A DNA stretch of 52,789 bases from CAYLLN01 sp036496265 (GTDB taxonomy: Bacteria > Planctomycetota > Planctomycetia > Pirellulales > Pirellulaceae). The translations under genes were made by a program, and so were the position numbers. Within the stretch, counting starts at the first letter, position 1, and every line of letters starts with the position of its first letter. The stretch covers positions 1 through 52,789 of the forward strand of contig DASXLL010000176.1 of the NCBI GenBank assembly GCA_036496265.1, in the 5' to 3' direction. Below are positions 41,140 to 47,528 of this stretch, one piece after another. The notes under the pieces are model-generated. The model did no database searches, was not told where the DNA came from, and saw only the letters and a list, made by a program, of their open reading frames with translations.

Positions 41140-42408
41140 CTAGACGCGCAGGTCCGCAATTATAAGGGCTGCAACTGTGGTTGCGCACCAGCCAAGAATC
41201 ACCATTGACGCTCGGGTAATTTCCTCTGAGAAAGAGCCGAACAATGCAAGTGCTTCAAGCGTCACGGGAATAATCATCGCAAATCTTGCGGCGAATCCCC
41301 TGCGCTTATCGGGCGCCCAACGGGCGATCAGTTCGACAAAACCAATCATTACGGCGTTGCCCGCCAGCAAGAAAGGATGAGCATTCAACAATGCGGCGCT
41401 TAATAACAAAGCAAGGATGAGAATTAGCACGGCAATCCAGGCGAACGCATACACGGAGCGCAACGCACGAGTTTCCGGTACTAATTTGGAGAACCGCGAC
41501 GAGTGAGCGATGATTGTCTCTGCTGCTACAATCGCCCATGCGCCATAGAAGACAAGCCCCAAGCAGAAGAAGAATGCAGCGACGGCTAAAACGGCTCTGA
41601 TTCTTTTATCGGTGACCTGGGGAAGCAATAAAAATAGCGTACAGACGATAACGACGATGGGAACCGAACACAGTTGCGTGTTTTCCTGCCAAAGCTTCGC
41701 GCTCCACAAGAAAAACCTCGCAAGAGGATGTTGATGGCCTACAACTTCTTTGTAGAGTTCACGAATTGTGGTTGAGTTCGGTTGTTGGCGGATGGCTGTT
41801 GACGCGTGCTGATATGCCTCGGCAAAACGGCTGGCGCGAAGCGCAATTCGTGCCATTTCCGTGTGCGCATCTACCGACTCGGGATTACGTTGTAGCAAAC
41901 GACACCACGTGTCTTCTGCGTCGCGATCAATCCCAAGCTCCATTTGAGCGCGGGCTAATGTGTCCAGACACCCCACGTGCTCCGGATCGATTTGCAACCC
42001 CGATGTCGCGAAGGCTAACGCGGCCCGACTATCGCCGACAAACCGTGCCGTCATCGCCCGCACGTAGTAACAGTCAGGCTCATTCGGGCTACAATTCAGC
42101 GCTTGGCCGGCGACCTCCATTGCTCGTGCGCCGTGGTTTGCACCGACGGAAAGATCAGCCATCAAGCTCCAGGCGAGCCAGTAATATCCATAGTATTGAT
42201 CGGGATCGCGCTGGATCGCTTCGCGCGCGGCTATCCGCGATTCGGCGTAGTGTTCCAGGCGGTAACAGATTTCTGCGCGAGTGGCATGCAGTAAACTGTG
42301 GTCAGGCGCGTCTGCGAGCGCCTGCAAGATATGTTCATGCGCTAATTCCCAGCGCTTGAGGGCCATCGCAGCGCGAGCGCGGCTGAAGTATTCATGCCAT
42401 GCAATCAC
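41140..42408 (-). CDS. TPR-domain membrane protein
   Basis: 422 residues from GTG 42408, with AGGGAA 7 nt upstream (the frame extends 17 codons further without support). Residues ~1-210 are TPR-like helices (RARAAMALKRWELAHEHILQ, ALADAPDHSLLHATRAEICY, and ESVDAHTEMARIALRASRFA). The C-terminal half has about seven membrane segments (VPIVVIVCTLFLLLPQV, AVAAFFFCLGLVFYGAWAIV, FAWIAVLILILALLLSAALL, MVILGWCATTVAALIIADL). Architecture resembles the TPR proteins with membrane tails seen in many bacteria. Function unknown. Confidence 0.78.
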   Translation of the reverse strand: MIAWHEYFSRARAAMALKRWELAHEHILQALADAPDHSLLHATRAEICYRLEHYAESRIAAREAIQRDPDQYYGYYWLAWSLMADLSVGANHGARAMEVAGQALNCSPNEPDCYYVRAMTARFVGDSRAALAFATSGLQIDPEHVGCLDTLARAQMELGIDRDAEDTWCRLLQRNPESVDAHTEMARIALRASRFAEAYQHASTAIRQQPNSTTIRELYKEVVGHQHPLARFFLWSAKLWQENTQLCSVPIVVIVCTLFLLLPQVTDKRIRAVLAVAAFFFCLGLVFYGAWAIVAAETIIAHSSRFSKLVPETRALRSVYAFAWIAVLILILALLLSAALLNAHPFLLAGNAVMIGFVELIARWAPDKRRGFAARFAMIIPVTLEALALFGSFSEEITRASMVILGWCATTVAALIIADLRV

Positions 42409-42474
42409 GTCACGTTCCCTACGCGGCCTTGATCCGAAGACAAGGCGCTGGCACCGCATTGACCAGCTTGCCGC

Positions 42475-43095
42475 TTATTCTTCGCCTGGATGGATCGCCT
42501 TGAATGCAAACGCTGCGCATGCGCCGCCGGCGAGGTTGGCGACGAAGTAGATCCAGATTTTCGCGGGCGCGACGAGCTTCATAATCGTAATGCCGACGGC
42601 GACTGCGGGGTTGAACGCGCCGCCGGAGATGCCGCCGACGGAATACGCCCCAGCCAACACGGTGAAACCGATCGCCAGGCCATAAAACGAATTTCCTGCA
42701 TTCGCCTTCGCTGTTGCAACATTGAGGACGACATACGCTAAGGCGAATGTATAGAGAAACTCGACGATCAGAGATTTAACGACGTCGATATCTGTCGGTG
42801 CCTTTTCAGGCATACCGTTCACAAACAGAACGACGCCCGCCGCCAGGGCCGCGCCCGCAATTTGAGCAACCCAATAGGGAACCACGTCCGCGACTGGACA
42901 TTTTCCTCGCAGGCAAACGGCCAGTGTCACAGCGGGATTGAAATGAGCGCCGGAGACGTGCCCGCCGGCGAAAATCATCACCATCAATGCCGATCCGATA
43001 GCCAATGGCGCCATCGCGCCAGCTCCGGCGACGGCAAAGCCGATCGTGAGTACAAGAAAGAAGGTCCCGATGAATTCGACGATGTATTTGGGCAT
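42475..43095 (-). CDS. Aquaporin-family (MIP) channel
   Basis: 206 residues with six membrane helices and both half-helix motifs: NPA at 53-55 (HVSGAHFNPAVTLA) and NPA at 162-164 (GGISGGAFNPAVAVG). The residue after the second NPA, normally the selectivity-filter Arg (NPAR), is Val165, so the pore constriction should be wider and less polar than in water-selective members. This is known from some atypical MIPs. It may conduct small uncharged solutes. A copy of its C-terminal coding sequence lies at 41077-41136. Confidence 0.92.
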   Translation of the reverse strand: MPKYIVEFIGTFFLVLTIGFAVAGAGAMAPLAIGSALMVMIFAGGHVSGAHFNPAVTLAVCLRGKCPVADVVPYWVAQIAGAALAAGVVLFVNGMPEKAPTDIDVVKSLIVEFLYTFALAYVVLNVATAKANAGNSFYGLAIGFTVLAGAYSVGGISGGAFNPAVAVGITIMKLVAPAKIWIYFVANLAGGACAAFAFKAIHPGEE

Positions 43096-43131
43096 GGTGT
43101 CGGGTCCGGGGAGAGGCTTTAGATTTCGATC

Positions 43132-43185
43132 TTAGGCTTTTGGTGTTAGGAGTCTAAAGACTAAAACCGAAAAACTAAAGCCTAA
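43132..43185. repeat. Inverted repeat upstream of the cysteine desulfurase
   Basis: TTAGGCTTT (43132-43140) and AAAGCCTAA (43177-43185) are perfect 9 bp arms, with a nested palindrome AGTCT-aa-AGACT (43151-43162). AT-rich, immediately before the desulfurase start codon at 43206 and 37 bp from the aquaporin start, so it could influence either promoter. Confidence 0.6.
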
Positions 43186-43205
43186 AACGCTCGTACAATG
43201 GGGCT

Positions 43206-44408
43206 GTGCCGCCTTCAACCATCTATCTCGACAACAACTCCACGACTCCCATCGACCCTTGCGTCGTGGAAGCAATGACCCGCGCGTGGCGCGACTGCGG
43301 CGCGAATCCGGCGAGCCAACATTCGCTCGGGCGCAAGGCGCGGCGGATGCTGGAAGAGGCGCGGGAAGGAATTTTGGAACTGCTCGGCGCGAAAACCGGC
43401 GGCATGGACGCGGATCAGCTTGTCTTCACGAGCGGGGGGACAGAGGCGAATAACCTAGCGCTGCTCGGTCTCGCGTCCACTCCCCCAGCCGGGACCAAAC
43501 TTGGTCCCTTAGGAAACCGGGAAATCCCGAGTCGCGTCGCAATGTCTCCGCTGGAGCATCCGAGCATCACCGCCACGGTCGCCGAACTCGCCCGCCGCGG
43601 GGCTCTGTTTGGCAATTGCCGCGTCACGGCCGAAGGCGTCGTCGATCTCGCGCCATGGCGCGAGCCGCCAGGACCGACGCCGGCGACGCTCGTCAGCATC
43701 ATGCTCGCGAACAACGAGACCGGCGTCATTCAACCCATCGCCGAAATCGCCGCCGCCTGCCGCCAGCGCGGCGCGTTGATCCACACGGATGCTGTTCAAG
43801 CCGTCGGCAGAATATCGGTCCACTTCCGTGAGCTTGGTGTGGATGCGATGACCGTCGCGCCGCACAAGTTTCATGGGCCGCTCGGAATTGGCGCTCTAGT
43901 CGTAAAAAATGGAATCAAGCTGCAGCCGCAGCTGTTTGGCGGTTTTCAGCAAGGCGGGCTGCGGCCGGGTACGGAAAATGTTGCACTGGCAGTTGGTTTT
44001 CAGGCAGCACTACAGCATGCCATCAGCGAGTTTACAGAGCGGACCGCACAGATGCGGTCTCTGCGAGACCAACTGGAGCAATCGCTTCGCTTTGAGCTGA
44101 GTCACCTCGTCATCATTGGCGAAAATGCATCACGACTACCGAACACTTCGTGCGTTTCATTTCCCGGCCTCGATCGCCAGGCCCTCGTGATGGCTTTGGA
44201 CCTCGCGGGAGTGGCCTGTTCCACCGGATCGGCATGTGCCAGCGGCTCATCGGAACCATCGCCGACGTTGGTGGCGATGGGGCTGCCGAGTGACGTAATT
44301 CAGGGGGCGATTCGCCTCAGCCTAAGTGCCTTTTCGACGGCCGCTGAGATCGCGGAGGCGTCGCGCCGCATCATCAATACCGTCAAGCACTTGCGCGCTC
44401 AAAAATAG
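43206..44408 (+). CDS. Cysteine desulfurase (NifS/IscS family)
   Basis: 400 residues from GTG 43206. PLP-dependent: substrate region YLDNNSTTPIDPCV, His118 in SPLEHPS, LANNETGVIQPI, HTDAVQAVGR and PLP lysine Lys221 in APHKFHGP. Catalytic Cys344 lies in STGSACASGSSEPS. It supplies persulfide sulfur for Fe-S clusters and thionucleosides. At ~90-108 the sequence STPPAGTKLGPLGNREIPSR includes six residues translated from a dispersed palindrome (43491-43508), a stretch where relatives are usually shorter. It precedes dnaA on the same strand, 120 bp away. No scaffold gene is adjacent. Confidence 0.94.
   Translation: MPPSTIYLDNNSTTPIDPCVVEAMTRAWRDCGANPASQHSLGRKARRMLEEAREGILELLGAKTGGMDADQLVFTSGGTEANNLALLGLASTPPAGTKLGPLGNREIPSRVAMSPLEHPSITATVAELARRGALFGNCRVTAEGVVDLAPWREPPGPTPATLVSIMLANNETGVIQPIAEIAAACRQRGALIHTDAVQAVGRISVHFRELGVDAMTVAPHKFHGPLGIGALVVKNGIKLQPQLFGGFQQGGLRPGTENVALAVGFQAALQHAISEFTERTAQMRSLRDQLEQSLRFELSHLVIIGENASRLPNTSCVSFPGLDRQALVMALDLAGVACSTGSACASGSSEPSPTLVAMGLPSDVIQGAIRLSLSAFSTAAEIAEASRRIINTVKHLRAQK
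43491..43508. repeat. Repeat C palindrome inside the cysteine desulfurase gene
   Basis: GGGACCAA-ac-TTGGTCCC, preceded by CAGCC as in the intergenic copy at 18407-18428 (CAGCC, GGGAGCAA-ac-TTGCTCCC). The reading frame stays open through it, giving GTKLGP. Confidence 0.75.
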
Positions 44409-44528
44409 CTGGAAAATCCCGCTTCCCCATGCTCGTCAGAAGCTGACCAAAACTCTATAATTCGGTGTTGCCCTTCTGCCTTCTTTTGGCCCTTCACGGA
44501 CGCTCCTGCTGCGCGACGGATTCGAGCT

Positions 44529-45602
44529 TTGACGACCGCTCTCTTCACGCTTCCTTTATCAGCGGCAACAGCCGAGGGGCTGCCCTTGCGCGGAGCCTGC
44601 GTGACCGAGCGGAATGTGTTTTTCGCAGGTCCGGAAAATGCCCTGATTCGCTCGCTGGTGCGACTGGTTGACGAGTCAATCAGCGGGCCGATTGGCGGCA
44701 ACTCGCCGCTCGTGTTGTATGGGCCGCGCGGCGTTGGCAAGTCCGCTCTGGCACAGGCGCTGGCTGAGCGGCGTCGGCAAAATCTGACGCTCGAATCCGT
44801 GATCATCACGACTGGGCCCGACTTCGCCCGCTCACTGGCAACTGCGGTCGAAGCCGACTCCGTCGCCGATCACCGCGCGCGCCACCATCGCTGTGATTTG
44901 CTGGTCATCGATGATTTGCAGCGCCTGGCCAACAAGCCTGCGGCCCAGCAATTTCTCATTTCAGCGCTCGACGCCCTGCAAAAACGCGGATCGCTGGTGA
45001 TTGTGACGCTGAATCAATTGCCGCAGGCGACGGCGGGATTAACGCCGGCGCTGGTTAGTCGCCTGCTAGGCGGGCTTGTCGTTCGACTGGCCCTGCCCGG
45101 TCCACTGGCTCGTCGCGAATTGGCTCGACAAGCGGCTTCGCGATTGAATCTATCGCTGGACGAACAGGAAATCGATCGCGTGGCTCGTGCGAACGACGAT
45201 TCGACCGATCACTATTTATCGGCTGGGAAAGTTCGTGAGTTAGTGCTGCAGTTGGCGGCAAGTCACGAGTTGGGACCGCAAGAGCAGGGAGCGCAACAAC
45301 ACAAAGCGGTTTGTCGCCGCGCGGTTTCGCTCGTTGCCAAGCATTTTGCCTTACCCGTTAGCGACATCCGCGGCAAATCGCGACGACAGGCCATCGCAGA
45401 CGCTCGCGGCGTGGCCATGTATTTGATCCGCCGACTGACGGCGCTCAGCTACGCCGAGGTTGGCCGCCTGTTTAGCAACCGCGATCATACGACCGTGCTG
45501 CACGCCTGCCGAAAGGTCGAGGCACAGATGAGCAGCGACACCGACATACGCACTTTGGTCGATGAGTTGGTCATGCAACTTGGCGCAGAAGGAGCGATAT
45601 GA
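44529..45602 (+). CDS. dnaA: Chromosomal replication initiator DnaA (short form)
   Basis: 357 residues from TTG 44529; a GTG at 44601 with GGAG five nt upstream is an alternative start. AAA+ domain: Walker A GPRGVGKS (65-72), Walker B LLVIDDLQ (124-131) and sensor region ALVSRLLGGLVVRLALP. C-terminal DNA-binding domain IV with DARGVAMYLIRRLTALSYAE, VGRLF and the signature NRDHTTVLHACRK (317-329). It is about 90 residues shorter than typical DnaA because N-terminal domain I (helicase loading and self-association) is absent. Its place before dnaN and gyrB supports the replication role. Confidence 0.93.
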   Translation: MTTALFTLPLSAATAEGLPLRGACVTERNVFFAGPENALIRSLVRLVDESISGPIGGNSPLVLYGPRGVGKSALAQALAERRRQNLTLESVIITTGPDFARSLATAVEADSVADHRARHHRCDLLVIDDLQRLANKPAAQQFLISALDALQKRGSLVIVTLNQLPQATAGLTPALVSRLLGGLVVRLALPGPLARRELARQAASRLNLSLDEQEIDRVARANDDSTDHYLSAGKVRELVLQLAASHELGPQEQGAQQHKAVCRRAVSLVAKHFALPVSDIRGKSRRQAIADARGVAMYLIRRLTALSYAEVGRLFSNRDHTTVLHACRKVEAQMSSDTDIRTLVDELVMQLGAEGAI

Positions 45603-45955
45603 ACATTGAAGTTCGCCAGCGATCGACCGATCCGGATGGTGGAAAACATGTCAATCTATGTCGCTTTTTATGGCGACAGGAAACAGGATTCGACAACGCG
45701 AACCAATCGCTCGCTTGGCTTGCAAATAGGCAACAGCCGATCGACGGCTAAGCGACGATATGTTGACAGGTTATCCACGCTCATGAACCGGCCTTGCAAC
45801 GAATATAAACTGATACGCGTCAAGGGCTTATGACAGAACGAGCGATGGCGATCGACATCATCTCCACCCGTATTAATACCGCTACTAAATCAAGAAATTA
45901 AACAGATACAGACCAATCGGATGCCTGCAGGACAATTTTCTGGAAGGAACGTGAC
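45603..45955. other. dnaA-dnaN intergenic region with DnaA-box-like sites (candidate origin)
   Basis: 353 bp without a gene. TTATCCACG near 45769-45777 matches the DnaA box TTATCCACA at 8 of 9 positions. GGTGGAAAA (45638-45646), read on the other strand as TTTTCCACC, is a weaker match. An inverted repeat TGTCGC...GCGACA lies near 45658-45677. AT-rich sequence at ~45870-45912 could unwind. Only two box-like sites are visible, so it may be a minimal origin or merely a regulated leader for dnaN. Confidence 0.45.
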
Positions 45956-47074
45956 ATGAAGATCGTATGTGACCGCGAACAACTCCTGGCCGCTTTTCAG
46001 ACGGCCGCTCTTTTCGCCCCCGGACGCAGCCCGAAAGAGATTCTCACGAACATCAAGCTCGATGTCGACAAGGATGGGGCCACGTTCAGCGCCACCGATA
46101 TGGAAGTGGGTGTTCGACTCAAGATCGAAGGGCTGGATGTCGATGCCCCTGGCAGCACGATCTTGCCGGTCGCTCAGTTCGGCGCGATTCTCCGTGAAAG
46201 CTCCGATCAAAAACTGCGGATTGATTCGACGAGCAAGGGCACAGTCGTTCGCGGCGAGCGGAGCGAGTTCAAGCTCAACTCAGCCGATCCGGACGAGTTT
46301 CCAGCAGTGGCCAAATTTGAGGAATCGAAATACCACACGATCGCCGCGCCGCTGTTTCGCTCGATCATTCAACGCACTGAGTTTGCGACGGACATGGAGA
46401 GCAGTCGCTACGCGCTGGGCGGCGTCTTGTTCGAGCTCGAAGCGAACAAGATCACCGCCGTGGGCACCGATGGCCGTCGCCTGGCCAAGATGGAAGGGCC
46501 GGCGGAAGCGGTGAGCGGCCACAAAACGGGCGACACGATGACGATCGTGCGAACGCCGTCACTGCGATCGATCGGTCGGGCGATCAGCGATGCCGACAGT
46601 GAAGTGCATTTCGCTGCTCGTGGCAACGACGTGCTGATTCGCACGCCGCGAGCCACTTTTTATTCCAGGCTGGTTGAAGGTCGCTTCCCAAAGTGGCGCG
46701 ATGTATTCCCGCAGCGTCGCGATGCCCCGCGAATCGACATGCAGGTCGGCCCGCTGCATTCGGCCATTCGCCAGGCGGCTGTCGTCTTGAGCGCCGAAAG
46801 TCGCGGCATCGATTTTACGTTTGCCGACGGCACGCTGACGCTCTCGGGGGCGACGGCCGAATCCGGTCAATCGCGGGTCGATATGCCCGTGGCTTACACG
46901 GGGCCGCAAATTATCGTCTCGCTCGACCACCGTTTCGTGATCGATTTTCTCAAGGTGCTCAGTCCCGAAACGACGATTGGCCTGGAAATCGAAAATGGCG
47001 AAACGGCCGTCGTGTTTCACGCGGACGACGGCGCGTATGGATACGTAGTCATGCCGTTAAGCCGCGATCGCTAG
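45956..47074 (+). CDS. dnaN: DNA polymerase III beta subunit (sliding clamp)
   Basis: 372 residues, three repeated clamp domains: MKIVCDREQLLAAFQTAALF, then RTEFATDMESSRYALGGVLF, GTDGRRLAKMEG and a C-terminal VSLDHRFVIDFLKVL ending MPLSRDR (close to the MPMRL-type tail that closes most clamps). Strong GGAAGGAA 8 nt before the ATG. It encircles DNA and tethers polymerase III. Second gene of the dnaA-dnaN-DUF721-gyrB series. Confidence 0.97.
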   Translation: MKIVCDREQLLAAFQTAALFAPGRSPKEILTNIKLDVDKDGATFSATDMEVGVRLKIEGLDVDAPGSTILPVAQFGAILRESSDQKLRIDSTSKGTVVRGERSEFKLNSADPDEFPAVAKFEESKYHTIAAPLFRSIIQRTEFATDMESSRYALGGVLFELEANKITAVGTDGRRLAKMEGPAEAVSGHKTGDTMTIVRTPSLRSIGRAISDADSEVHFAARGNDVLIRTPRATFYSRLVEGRFPKWRDVFPQRRDAPRIDMQVGPLHSAIRQAAVVLSAESRGIDFTFADGTLTLSGATAESGQSRVDMPVAYTGPQIIVSLDHRFVIDFLKVLSPETTIGLEIENGETAVVFHADDGAYGYVVMPLSRDR

Positions 47075-47135
47075 AAAGAGTCCTTTGTCCCTGGTCATTA
47101 GTCATTTGCTGTGACTACAAGCAGCAACGATCAGC

Positions 47136-47163
47136 GACAAATGACAAATGACAAATGACAAAT
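47136..47163. repeat. GACAAAT x4 heptanucleotide tandem repeat over the DUF721 gene start
   Basis: Four perfect head-to-tail copies of GACAAAT (47136-47163). Each unit contains an ATG, and because 7 is not a multiple of 3 the ATGs at 47141, 47148, 47155 and 47162 are spread over the frames. Only 47155 reads into the DUF721 protein. Confidence 0.85.
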
Positions 47164-47517
47164 GACGATTTGGACGAATGCTATTTCCACGATGACTACA
47201 AACGCAAGCGCATCCGCATACCGCCGCCGAAGCAAATGGGCGATGTCCTTAGCCAGCTTTTGGCCAAGCGAGGATATGCCCAAGTGCAAACGGCTGCGAC
47301 TTGCGACGCTGCTTGGCGCGAGGCAGTCGGTCAAAAGCTTGCCGCCGACACACGGCCTGGCAACGTCCGCCGCGGCGTCTTGGAAATCCTCGTCCGCAAC
47401 TCGGTGGCGGCTCAAGAACTCGGCTTTTTGAAAGCCAAGATCGTCAAAACGCTTACCAAACTGATTCCCGAACAAAAAATCCGCGACCTGCGCTTCCGCG
47501 TCGGCAACATGGACTGA
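47155..47517 (+). CDS. DUF721 (DciA-like) protein
   Basis: 120 residues from ATG 47155, the only in-frame ATG of the repeat that precedes it. The domain is seen in IPPPKQMGDVLSQLLAKRGY, DAAWREAVGQKLAADTRPGN and RRGVLEILVRNSVAAQELGF, the standard DUF721/DciA layout. DciA loads or supports the replicative helicase DnaB in bacteria that lack DnaC-type loaders, which suits its position between dnaN and gyrB, where recF often sits. The gyrB ATG is 12 bp after its stop. Role is inferred from family and place. Confidence 0.9.
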   Translation: MTNDDLDECYFHDDYKRKRIRIPPPKQMGDVLSQLLAKRGYAQVQTAATCDAAWREAVGQKLAADTRPGNVRRGVLEILVRNSVAAQELGFLKAKIVKTLTKLIPEQKIRDLRFRVGNMD

Positions 47518-47528
47518 ACACAGAACAA

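Noticed and set aside
44401..44461. dnaA promoter with TATAAT at 44456-44461
   Set aside because: A perfect -10 is present but no acceptable -35 lies at 15-19 bp, so I did not list it as a feature.
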